NCBI GenBank assembly: GCA_035299065.1
Contig: DATGXI010000018.1
Location: forward strand, 1-15,171
DNA length: 15,171 nt
Direction of reading: 5' to 3'
Origin: DASPJQ01 sp035299065
GTDB lineage: Bacteria; Bacteroidota; Bacteroidia; Flavobacteriales_D; UBA2798
Shown here: positions 5,767 through 12,377 of the stretch, in pieces
Position numbering within the stretch: the stretch's first letter is position 1
Layout: each line of letters begins with the position of its first letter
Program-made: the position numbers and the translations under genes
Notes under the pieces: generated by a model
The model's input: the letters and a program-made list of their open reading frames with translations, nothing else
What the model was told of the DNA's origin: nothing
Database searches by the model: none

Positions 5767-7890
5767 CTAAACCCTGATACCAATAACACAAATATCGTCC
5801 AACTGCTCAAGGTCACCTTTCCATTTTTCAAATTCTTCATTGAGCATGGTTGACTGCTCGGTCATGCTGTGTTTTGAATTGTTTATAAGCAGCTGGGCAA
5901 GATTTTTATACTTAAGCTTTTTACCTTTTGGCCCGCCAAACTGGTCGGCAAATCCATCGGTAAATGTGTACACAATATCATCGTTGTTCAGGTTGAACAC
6001 CTGTTTGGTAAATGGTTCGTTTTCGTAAGGGCTAATGCCTACAGGGAATTTATCAGGTTTAACTTCTGTTAACTCTCCATTCTTTACAATCCATACCGGG
6101 TTGTTTGCTGATGCAAGCGCCAATTCCTTTGTTTTACGGTTAAAACGGCAAATGGTCATGTCCATACCATCTTTATTTTCTCCCGCTTCACCTTTTTGCT
6201 TTAAGGCAGTAATAATGCGTGTGCGAAGCAGGTTCAATATTTGATCAGGTTCATGCGTGCCCAATTCGTTCACAATTTCATTCAGCAACGATGCGGCCAA
6301 TACACTCATGAATCCACCCGGAACGCCATGGCCCGTACAGTCAACCGTTGCATAAAACGTGTATTTTTCTTTTTCAGCAATCCAGTAAAAATCGCCACTT
6401 ACGATGTCTTTTGGCTTGAAAAGTATGAAGCAATCGCCAAGCACTTTTTTGAAATCTTCTTCGGCAGGTAAAATAGCCGCCTGTATTTTTTGTGCGTAGT
6501 TAATACTATCAACAATCTCTTTGTTATGTTGTTCAACAAGCATTTTTTGGCGAATCACTTCAACGTTCTTTTCTTCCAGCAATTTGTTTGATTTACGTTT
6601 GCCAAGGTAACTCCAAACAGCCCCGGCAAACAAGAATAACACAATGCTAAGCCCAATTAAAATCCATCGTTTTTGACTGGCCTGTAATTCGTTTATTTTT
6701 TTTAATTGCTTGTTTTGAGCATTGGCAATATCAATTTTTTTAGCGTTTTTATCATTTTCATAAATGGCTTCCATACGCGCGCTTTCGGCTGACACGTTGT
6801 CGGCATAAACACTGTCTTTGAGTGTAAACGCTTCAAGAAGGTACGGATATGCTTTTGCCGGATTATTCTTGTACAATTCAGCAAGTCCCTGCACAGCATT
6901 TAAAGATCCCGCGCGATCGGTGCCAATTTCCTCCATGATCATGTATCCCTTGCGTAAATGCATTTCAGCGTCACTGGTTCGGCCCATGAGGGTATAAATG
7001 CGTCCAATGTTGGCTTCGGCATTGCCAAACGAAGCGTAGTTTCCATCGCGTTCCTTCATTGGAACCGATTTCTCATAACACTCAATGGCTTTTTCATATT
7101 TGCGCGTTTCTTTGTAAAACGAGCCTAGCTCATTGTAAATCGGCCCCATGAACTGGGCGTTTCCAACAGCCTCAGCCTTGGCCATGGCTTTGTCAAAATT
7201 CTCGCTGGCCTTGTCAAACTGTTTTTTGGCATGGTAAACCGCACCAAGGTTTTTGTAAACGTTAATAATGGTTTCTTTTATAAGCGAGTTGCGTTTTAAA
7301 ACTTCCTTGAACTTGTTTTCGGCAATGGATAAATATTCTTCAGCTTTCGAATAATTTTTCATTTGCAAAAACGTTTCGCCAATGTTGCTGTAAATGGTAA
7401 ATTCATAAGCGGGAATGCCTTTGTGCTTCTTAAGCATATCAAACAACAATTTAAGGGCATCGTTGTTTTTTCCAATTTCCTGGAATAAACCGGCTTTGAA
7501 AATAATGGAATACAATAAATTTTCTTTGTCGCTTATATCGCTAAATGTGGCAATGGCTTTATCAGCCGATAGCAATGATTTTTTGTATTGACGGTTGGTG
7601 CGTTGCAACCACGCCATGGCCTGGTATATATAACCTACTATGCGCTTTTTGCCTTTTTGTTTGAAATGATCAATGGCACCATACATTTCCCTGAACGCAT
7701 TGGCACTGTCTTTCTGGTGCTGTATGCGTACGTCCTGGCGAATATAGTCGCCCATAACCGAATCAGGATAAGTGTGTATATGGCGTATAAGTGACTGGGA
7801 ATGTGATGTTTTTCCCGCAAAAATAAAAATAGCTAGCAAAGCCGTTAAGGCTAATTTGCGGTACAAAAATAAAATGCGTGCTTTTTTCAC
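5767..7890 (-). CDS. TPR, transmembrane and SpoIIE-type PP2C phosphatase signalling protein
   Basis: A 707-residue membrane protein, likely a serine phosphatase that dephosphorylates an anti-anti-sigma-like or other partner. The start is GTG at 7890, chosen because it gives a full signal segment (residues 1 to about 32, charged KKAR then LALTALLAIFIFAG); the next Met is residue 46. Residues about 60-360 are at least six tetratricopeptide repeats (for example YNELGSFYKETRKYEKAIECY at 252-272), which would lie outside the inner membrane. Residues 380-405 look coiled, 409-429 form one membrane helix, and 431-465 another coiled coil. The catalytic domain follows (about 470-707) with metal-binding motifs SGDFYW (Asp500), DCTGHGVPGG (Asp517), DGMDMT (574-579), FTDGFADQ (Asp645) and DDICVIG (Asp698, Asp699). 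All expected acidic residues are present. No kinase or antagonist gene is beside it, so the partner is unknown. Confidence 0.92.
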   Translation of the reverse strand: MKKARILFLYRKLALTALLAIFIFAGKTSHSQSLIRHIHTYPDSVMGDYIRQDVRIQHQKDSANAFREMYGAIDHFKQKGKKRIVGYIYQAMAWLQRTNRQYKKSLLSADKAIATFSDISDKENLLYSIIFKAGLFQEIGKNNDALKLLFDMLKKHKGIPAYEFTIYSNIGETFLQMKNYSKAEEYLSIAENKFKEVLKRNSLIKETIINVYKNLGAVYHAKKQFDKASENFDKAMAKAEAVGNAQFMGPIYNELGSFYKETRKYEKAIECYEKSVPMKERDGNYASFGNAEANIGRIYTLMGRTSDAEMHLRKGYMIMEEIGTDRAGSLNAVQGLAELYKNNPAKAYPYLLEAFTLKDSVYADNVSAESARMEAIYENDKNAKKIDIANAQNKQLKKINELQASQKRWILIGLSIVLFLFAGAVWSYLGKRKSNKLLEEKNVEVIRQKMLVEQHNKEIVDSINYAQKIQAAILPAEEDFKKVLGDCFILFKPKDIVSGDFYWIAEKEKYTFYATVDCTGHGVPGGFMSVLAASLLNEIVNELGTHEPDQILNLLRTRIITALKQKGEAGENKDGMDMTICRFNRKTKELALASANNPVWIVKNGELTEVKPDKFPVGISPYENEPFTKQVFNLNNDDIVYTFTDGFADQFGGPKGKKLKYKNLAQLLINNSKHSMTEQSTMLNEEFEKWKGDLEQLDDICVIGIRV

Positions 7891-8057
7891 GGGTGTGAAG
7901 ATAAGTAAAAATATCTCACAATAGGACTGAGTGGCAATGAAGTACCATATTTGGTAGCTGTGTTTTTAAACAGGAGGTTGTGGAGGAATCCGTTCGATTT
8001 GCCACGGAAACGCATTTATACTGTATAGACAAGGGTTTAAGTTCGATAAAACACCAG

Positions 8058-8149
8058 CAACTACAAGATTTAGTTGTGAATTTCAGGTCAGACTGAAACT
8101 AACGGCACCGCACTAATGCAGAAATTTCACAATTTTTTTTCGGGCCGTT
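8058..8149 (-). other. Run of three inverted repeats after dctA, structured 3' UTR or small RNA candidate
   Basis: Directly after the dctA stop codon (8153) three stems follow one another. AACGGC-A-CCG at 8101-8110 pairs with CGGGCCGTT at 8141-8149 (9 bp with one bulged base). TTTCAG at 8081-8086 pairs with CTGAAA at 8093-8098 around a 6-nt loop. CAACTA at 8058-8063 pairs with TAGTTG at 8071-8076 around a 7-nt loop. Read on the minus strand, the last stem is followed by a modest T-rich stretch (GGTGTTTTATC), so it may double as a weak terminator. No protein reading is visible here. The rest of the gap up to the phosphatase start at 7890 holds an 11-bp palindrome (TATACTGTATA, 8017-8027) and no recognisable promoter. 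Confidence 0.4.
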
Positions 8150-8152
8150 GAA

Positions 8153-9355
8153 TTATAAACTTTCTGCCGGAGGGCTGAATTCTTTTTCGCTCTTGGCTAT
8201 TACGATTGTAGCCACTCCGTTTCCTATAATGTTGGTTATTGCGCGGGCTTCGCTCATGAACTTGTCAATGCCCAGTAAAACACCCAAGCTCTCAACGGGA
8301 AATTTATTCAATGCCGTTAAGGTTGACGCCAGAACAATAAAACCACTTCCGGTTACGCCTGCGGCTCCCTTTGAGGTGATCATAAGTATGCCAATTATAC
8401 CAAGAATTTCGCTAATTGAAAATTGAACATGGTTAAGTTGAGCCATGAAAATTACCGCCATTGAAAGATAAATAGATGTTCCATCAAGATTGAAAGAGTA
8501 TCCGGTTGGCACAACAAGGCCCACAACCGATTTGCTGCAACCTCTTTTTTCAAGTTTGTCCATTAACGAGGGAAGGGCCGCTTCTGATGAAGATGTTCCT
8601 AAAACAACCAGTATTTCTTCTTTTATATATTTTAAAAAAGCAAAAATGCGCAGTTTGTACATACGCATGATTGATCCCAGCACAAGAAAAATAAATAACG
8701 CCATGGTGGTGTACATGCAAAGCATGAGTTTTCCCAATGGAATCAAGGTGCCCAATCCAAATTTACCAACGGCATATGCCATTCCCCCAAAGGCACCAAT
8801 AGGCGCCAGGTACATTATGTATTTCAAAATTTTAAAAACAAATTTTGAGGCAATTTCCAGGTTTTTGACAATTTTTACCCGGCTTTTTAAATAGGTGCAA
8901 ACAATTCCTGTTATGACTGAAACAATGAGTATTTGCAACGTTGTATTGGAAAGAAAAAAACCTGACCAGGTAAATTCTTTTGCTTTAGCAGTGTATTTTG
9001 TTACGTCCTGTACATTCAACGCACTTTTGTCAATGTTACCAGGTTCAAAAACGTAAGCAACAAGTATTCCAAGGGCAAGCGCAAACGTTGTAATGACTTC
9101 AAAATACACCAAAGCTTTTAATCCCATTCGTCCCACTTTTTTCAAATCGCCCAAAGCACCAATACCCGGTACTATTGTAAGAAAGATAATGGGCCCAATA
9201 AAAATGGAAATAATGAATACAAACGAGGTTCCAAGGAATTCCATTTTCATTCCGGTTTCGGGCAGGTAATGTCCAATCAAAACTCCGGCAATAATGGCAA
9301 TTAATACCTGGAAAGCGGTGTTTGTGATTAATTTGTATAAAATGGATTTTTTCAA
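8153..9355 (-). CDS. dctA: C4-dicarboxylate:cation symporter DctA
   Basis: A 400-residue inner-membrane transporter of the dicarboxylate/amino acid:cation symporter family, taking up succinate, fumarate or malate with cations. It tracks E. coli DctA closely from memory. The start has the pattern FQVLIAIIAGVLIGHY. LAPIGAFGGMAYAVGKFG is at 183-200, the re-entrant-loop serine motif GTSSSEAALP at 253-262, the TM7 motif NLDGT at 289-293, HP2 SKGAAGVTGSGF at 328-339, and TM8 GIDKFMSEARAITNIIGNG at 362-380 with Asp364, Arg371, Asn375 and Asn379. The FMSEARA-TN signature favours DctA over GltP. Compared with E. coli DctA the segment at residues 127-140 is about 12 residues shorter. It is 35 bp downstream of the YjbR gene, likely in the same transcript, with an inverted repeat between them. 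Confidence 0.94.
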   Translation of the reverse strand: MKKSILYKLITNTAFQVLIAIIAGVLIGHYLPETGMKMEFLGTSFVFIISIFIGPIIFLTIVPGIGALGDLKKVGRMGLKALVYFEVITTFALALGILVAYVFEPGNIDKSALNVQDVTKYTAKAKEFTWSGFFLSNTTLQILIVSVITGIVCTYLKSRVKIVKNLEIASKFVFKILKYIMYLAPIGAFGGMAYAVGKFGLGTLIPLGKLMLCMYTTMALFIFLVLGSIMRMYKLRIFAFLKYIKEEILVVLGTSSSEAALPSLMDKLEKRGCSKSVVGLVVPTGYSFNLDGTSIYLSMAVIFMAQLNHVQFSISEILGIIGILMITSKGAAGVTGSGFIVLASTLTALNKFPVESLGVLLGIDKFMSEARAITNIIGNGVATIVIAKSEKEFSPPAESL

Positions 9356-9360
9356 AACGC

Positions 9361-9389
9361 TTACAGGTAAATATATAAATTCCCTGTAA
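9361..9389. promoter_or_regulatory. Inverted repeat TTACAGG/CCTGTAA just upstream of dctA
   Basis: TTACAGG (9361-9367) and CCTGTAA (9383-9389) form a perfect 7-bp inverted repeat around a 15-bp AT-rich spacer. It fills nearly the whole 35-bp gap between the yjbR stop codon and the dctA ATG. There is no T-run after it on the minus strand, so it is not an ordinary terminator. It could be an operator or an RNA hairpin next to the ribosome-binding region of dctA. Confidence 0.35.
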
Positions 9390-9390
9390 A

Positions 9391-9711
9391 CTATTTCTTT
9401 CCTTTTAATTTACTTTCAAACGCGGTTGTTAATGCGTCTTTTAATAATGATGCCGGTACTTTTTTCAACTCAACATAGGTAGCGCCCTGCAATCCCCATT
9501 TATTTGGAACGGGGTATATAACGGCCTTGTCAAACGTGCAAAATGTACTTTGATCCAACGGACTTAACATCAAACAGGCCAATTGTTTTTTCTCGTCCAG
9601 TGTGGCAAATATTTTTTTATTTACCCTGAATGAGGTGCGCTCAAAGTGGGGGAGTTCCGCCACATTGCCAAGGGCCATGGCCATTTTTTTAAAACCTGAA
9701 ACACTAACCAT
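9391..9711 (-). CDS. MmcQ/YjbR family protein
   Basis: A 106-residue cytoplasmic protein of the MmcQ/YjbR family, whose members have a double-wing fold related to DNA-binding domains but whose function is not established. Visible family features are the early LPHFERTSFRVNKKIFATL (20-38, the typical HxxxxSFRVxxKxFATL pattern), LACLMLSP (44-51), VPNKWGLQGATYVEL (68-82, where NKWGxxGxTxVxL is diagnostic) and a C-terminal helix with LKDALTTAFES. Length is near the lower end but complete. The start at 9711 overlaps the end of the acetyltransferase gene by 8 bp, which suggests translational coupling. Confidence 0.9.
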   Translation of the reverse strand: MVSVSGFKKMAMALGNVAELPHFERTSFRVNKKIFATLDEKKQLACLMLSPLDQSTFCTFDKAVIYPVPNKWGLQGATYVELKKVPASLLKDALTTAFESKLKGKK

Positions 9712-10180
9712 TGGTCAAATCTTTAAACATGCATACACTATTCTTTACGCCAACATATTGATCATAATTCGGTATAATTTTATATCCTTTTTTTTGGTAC
9801 AAATGAATTGCCGCTGTTTGTGTTTTACCCGTTTCAAGAATGGCAGATGTGTAACCTGATTCCATTGCCCACTTTTCAAGTTCATGCAAAACAAATGATG
9901 AAAAACGTTTTCCCCTGTGGTTAAAGGGTACAAACATGCGTTTAATTTCAACCGTTTTATCTTTGTAAGGCTTAAATGCGCCACAGGCCACAGCCACGTT
10001 TCCTTCGTATACCAATATTACATGCTGTATGTTGTCAATCTTGTTAAAGTTGGCATAGTAATCGGCCTCATCACCATCATTTGCCCTTAATTCCTTGTCA
10101 AGGTATTCGGTTAAAAATACAAAATCGCGGTGCCTGAAATCGGTGCGTTCAGCATATACATGTTTATCAAGCCTGTTCAT
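9704..10180 (-). CDS. GNAT N-acetyltransferase
   Basis: A 158-residue acetyl-CoA-dependent acetyltransferase of unknown substrate. The ATG at 10180 is preferred over the ATG at 10264: the extra 28 residues of the longer version come from the 3' end of the reductase gene and a short dispersed repeat (they read NCEFRIS), so they are not family sequence. The GNAT core is visible: VILVYEGNVAVACGAFKPY (54-72) as beta strands, IKRMFVPFNHRGKRFSSFVL (79-98) as motif A with the acetyl-CoA loop (NHRGKRFSS in place of the more usual RGxGxG/A), then ILETGKTQTAAIHLYQKKGY (114-133) as the late strand-helix motif with the family KKGY. It ends 8 bp inside the YjbR gene and begins 49 bp after the reductase stop codon, so it is likely in one operon. 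Confidence 0.88.
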   Translation of the reverse strand: MNRLDKHVYAERTDFRHRDFVFLTEYLDKELRANDGDEADYYANFNKIDNIQHVILVYEGNVAVACGAFKPYKDKTVEIKRMFVPFNHRGKRFSSFVLHELEKWAMESGYTSAILETGKTQTAAIHLYQKKGYKIIPNYDQYVGVKNSVCMFKDLTNG

Positions 10181-10229
10181 TTTTTTTGTTATTGAGCTAA
10201 CCTTGCCGCTATACAACTTTCCTTCAGGA

Positions 10230-11156
10230 TTAGAAATTCGAAATTCGCAATTGCTCATCCACAAACTTAAGCCCCTCTAAAAACGGCCGTGGGTTATAAC
10301 CCAAATCAGCTTTTGCTTTATCAAGAATAAATCCTGTAACGGGCGGCCTTTTTGCCGGTTGGTTTAATTGCGCACTTGTTACGGGTTTCATCAATGATTT
10401 GTCCAGTTTCCAAAAATCAGCAATCATCACTGACAAATCCCATATGCTTTTTGTTTCAGGTCCGCTCAAATGGTATATACCCGTAGCACCGCGTTCGGCA
10501 ATTTGCACAACACCTTCGGCCAGGTCTTCTGACAGGGTGGGTGAGCGGTGCTGGTCGGTAATAACGTTAATGCTTTGTCCGTTAGCCAGTGCATTGCGTA
10601 CCCAAAGCACTAAATTGCTTCGTTGGTTTCCATCCACAACCCCGTAAATAATAATGGTGCGGGCAATGCTCCACGGTAAGGTTGAATTCATCACCGCCTG
10701 TTCACCGGCAAGTTTGCTTTTTGCATAATAACTTAAAGGGTTTGGCTCATCCGTTTCTTTGTAAGGACCATTTTCGCCATCAAAAACAAAATCGGTGCTT
10801 ATTTGAATAAAATGCGGGTGATACGTTGGTGTTTTTAATTTCTCCAGGGTTTCAACCATATATTCAACAGCAAGCACATTTGCTTTCCATGCACCTTCTT
10901 TATCTTTTTCGCAGGCATCAACATTGGTCATGGCTCCTGAGTTAATCACCACGTCAGGTTTTACCTCATTAATCAGTTGTTGAATAGCTTCCTTATCCGT
11001 AAAATCAATGTCATGGTAGGTATACCCATCTTTTTTCGCAATGCGGTTTTGGCCTTTTCCAATAGCGTGAATTACGTAATTTCCTTTACCCAGTAAATTA
11101 TAAATGAGTTTTTGTCCCAATAGGCCATTGCTGCCGGTTACCAATGCTTTTTTCAT
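10230..11156 (-). CDS. RmlD-like SDR: dTDP-4-dehydrorhamnose reductase family
   Basis: A 308-residue NAD(P)-dependent reductase of the extended short-chain dehydrogenase fold, probably acting on a nucleotide sugar in surface polysaccharide synthesis. The Rossmann motif is TGSNGLLGQKL (7-17, GxxGxxG). INSGAMTNVDACEKD (71-85) matches the RmlD signature around NxAAxTxVDxCE. The active-site Thr/Ser is in STDFVFDG (120-127), and the catalytic YxxxK is YAKSK (Tyr144, Lys148). PPVTGFILDKAKADLGYNP (281-299) is the RmlD substrate-end pattern. No other rhamnose genes are next to it, so the product could be another sugar and I give no symbol. The last codons, reading QLRISNF, are formed by a short dispersed repeat that also supplies sequence around the stop codon. 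The start has Met followed by KKALVTG, as expected. Confidence 0.88.
   Translation of the reverse strand: MKKALVTGSNGLLGQKLIYNLLGKGNYVIHAIGKGQNRIAKKDGYTYHDIDFTDKEAIQQLINEVKPDVVINSGAMTNVDACEKDKEGAWKANVLAVEYMVETLEKLKTPTYHPHFIQISTDFVFDGENGPYKETDEPNPLSYYAKSKLAGEQAVMNSTLPWSIARTIIIYGVVDGNQRSNLVLWVRNALANGQSINVITDQHRSPTLSEDLAEGVVQIAERGATGIYHLSGPETKSIWDLSVMIADFWKLDKSLMKPVTSAQLNQPAKRPPVTGFILDKAKADLGYNPRPFLEGLKFVDEQLRISNF
10237..10252. repeat. Dispersed repeat copy 1, TTCGAAATTCGCAATT
   Basis: This 16-bp sequence occurs identically at 14967-14982 and again at 14981-14996. Here it lies inside the final codons of the reductase gene, with the stop codon 5 bp beyond it on the minus strand. The other copies are just after the helicase stop codon. 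Confidence 0.8.
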
Positions 11157-11254
11157 ATGCTGATTTTTTTACCCCACGTATTACCCTGAATTAAACGGAT
11201 AATGCGCGGCTTATTAACCACAATTTCAAATGTGAAAAAGGGTGAATATTACAC

Positions 11255-11262
11255 CAAATATA
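11255..11262 (-). promoter_or_regulatory. Candidate -7 box upstream of the RmlD-like gene
   Basis: The minus strand reads TATATTTG, an exact TAnnTTTG match, about 98 bp upstream of the reductase ATG. No TTG is found at a suitable -33 distance. The candidate is weak, but it is the only exact match I found in this 207-bp gap. Confidence 0.3.
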
Positions 11263-11304
11263 GCAACATAAGTTGTATGTAAGCTTGCGTAATGCATTGA
11301 ATAA

Positions 11305-11341
11305 AATTCGTGAAATCCGTGGCTAATTAGTCGTGAATTCG
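11305..11341. repeat. Short repeat-like sequence after the NlpC/P60 gene
   Basis: Two imperfect direct copies, ATTCGTGAAATCCG and AGTCGTGAATTCG, lie 23 bp beyond the peptidase stop codon. The stretch resembles the CACGGATTTCACGAATT-type sequences that I recall as scattered between genes of many bacteria. That resemblance is from memory only. Confidence 0.45.
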
Positions 11342-11363
11342 ACTTTAATAACAAAGGGAAGTA

Positions 11364-11900
11364 TTAAAGCACCCTGCGTATACCAATGTACCTCTTCACA
11401 TAGTAGCTTCCGCCATACACCGTTTCAATTACACCCCAATGGGCTTTTGAACTTGAGCAGTGTACAAATTTCAGGGGTTCGCCTTTTTTACTTACTACCA
11501 TGCCCACGTGGCCAACACCAGTTGTTTTGGCATTGGTACCTTTAAACAAAATTAAATCACCAGGCTGTGCGTCTTCCATTTCTATTTTTTTGCCCATGTT
11601 GTAAAGGCTGCTGGCCGATCGGCCCGTGGCAATACCAAGCGGTTGAAAACACCAGTAAACATAACCTGAGCAGTCAAACCCCGTTTGTGGCGTGGCTCCC
11701 GCCCATTTATAAGGCGTTCCCATTACACTGTACGCACGTTTTATAAGCGTGTCAAGTTTAATTGAGTCAGGGGCAGTTTTTAAATCAATTTTAGGTTTAG
11801 CTGTAGTACCCTCGCCACCAGGTGTAAATGCATACATGGCAAAAACAGCGCTTATGGCAAGCACATAACGGAATAAATGTGTTTTGTAAAATAATAACAT
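11364..11900 (-). CDS. Exported C40 (NlpC/P60) peptidoglycan peptidase
   Basis: A 178-residue exported cysteine peptidase, likely cutting within peptidoglycan stem peptides (gamma-D-Glu-diamino-acid bonds) in the periplasm. Residues 1 to about 25 form a signal segment (HLFRYVLAISAVFAMYAF). A short linker (26-45) precedes the NlpC/P60 domain (about 48-178). The catalytic triad is visible: Cys77 in FDCSGYVYWCF, His131 in GHVGMVV, His147 in FVHCSSSKAHWGV. GTPYKWAGATPQTGFDCSGY and AQPGDLILFKG are the family's standard stretches. No SH3 or LysM targeting domain is present, so this is the minimal single-domain form. It is monocistronic in appearance, with 207 bp before the reductase gene and no recognisable promoter box upstream. 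Confidence 0.94.
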   Translation of the reverse strand: MLLFYKTHLFRYVLAISAVFAMYAFTPGGEGTTAKPKIDLKTAPDSIKLDTLIKRAYSVMGTPYKWAGATPQTGFDCSGYVYWCFQPLGIATGRSASSLYNMGKKIEMEDAQPGDLILFKGTNAKTTGVGHVGMVVSKKGEPLKFVHCSSSKAHWGVIETVYGGSYYVKRYIGIRRVL

Positions 11901-12078
11901 TGAGGTGCTAATTTACGGCTTAATAATCAAAAGGTTGTTATTTCATTGTTAAAAACCCATGCTTTCGCTCTTATTTAATGGCTGGAATTCAGTAAAATAA
12001 GCTGATTGTGAATAATTTCACTCTTCTTGATTTTAAAATTAAGGTGCCGTTGAATGCAAAGCATCTGGCGGCCCTTTC

Positions 12079-12140
12079 CAATTCATAATTTTTAATTCCA
12101 GGGTTTTAATTATGAATTAAGAATAATAAATTATGAATTG
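12079..12140. repeat. AT-rich inverted and direct repeat, CAATTCATAATTT type
   Basis: CAATTCATAATTT (12079-12091) and AAATTATGAATTG (12128-12140) are a perfect 13-bp inverted repeat. A further direct copy of AATTATGAATT lies at 12108-12118. It directly abuts the structured element that follows. No coding is visible. Confidence 0.7.
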
Positions 12141-12256
12141 AAAAAGCCGGGCTTTCGCCTTTACTCCTCGCCAAAAAAAGCGCGAGATCCTTCCGTGACT
12201 CAGGAAAGCACACGCTTTTTTTGTCTGCGGGGTACCGGCTCTATCCCTGGCCGGTA
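12141..12256 (-). repeat. Structured intergenic element, likely a Bacteroidota dispersed palindromic repeat
   Basis: Nested stems share one axis. AGCCGG (12145-12150) pairs with CCGGCT (12235-12240). CCTCGC (12166-12171) pairs with GCGGGG (12227-12232, one GU). AAAAAAAGCG (12173-12182) pairs perfectly with CGCTTTTTTT (12213-12222), and TTCC/GGAA closes the tip. Read on the minus strand it contains AGGGATAGAGCCGGTACCCC and then GGCGAGGAGTAAAGGCGAAA. That order of motifs resembles, from memory, a widespread Bacteroidota/Flavobacteria repeat (AGGGAT..GCGG..CCCC, then GGCGAG.A.GAAG.GAA). It lies downstream of hisIE on its sense strand. Confidence 0.55.
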
Positions 12257-12377
12257 TTGATCCGTAAAAAAATTAAACAGAATAGTATTGAGTTCAGGTA
12301 ATTCAGGGAAATGATTTTTTTGGTAAGCAAAATAACTGTTTGCCTGTTTCAATAAGCAAGCCACTGCCTGCAACTAC

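Larger units (their letters stand above)
11901..12377. other. Gene-free stretch between hisIE and the NlpC/P60 gene
   Basis: This 477-bp gap has no open reading frame that looks like protein on either strand. Its first part (11901-12078), which should hold the peptidase promoter, shows no clear TAnnTTTG box on the minus strand. The middle holds an AT-rich inverted repeat (12079-12140) and a long structured repeat-like element (12141-12256). The remainder to the hisIE stop codon at 12378 shows only a weak GCAAA/TTTGC stem near 12337-12353. Confidence 0.7.

Noticed and set aside
5732..5791. Upstream ATG for the RimJ/RimL-type acetyltransferase
   Set aside because: It would overlap the end of the TPR/SpoIIE gene by 25 bp and add residues not typical of the family before the LETQRLCLRK strand.
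8017..8027. Palindrome TATACTGTATA upstream of the TPR/SpoIIE gene
   Set aside because: An 11-bp AT-rich palindrome is not rare and lies 127 bp or more from the start codon with no promoter box beside it. I mention it only in the description of the gap.
8490..8894. A 134-residue plus-strand open frame opposite dctA
   Set aside because: It is a shadow of the strongly conserved transporter frame; its translation has no recognisable motifs.
10181..10264. Upstream start for the GNAT gene giving 28 more residues
   Set aside because: These residues are encoded by the end of the reductase gene and a dispersed repeat, and are absent from the GNAT fold. The start at 10180 gives a normal length.
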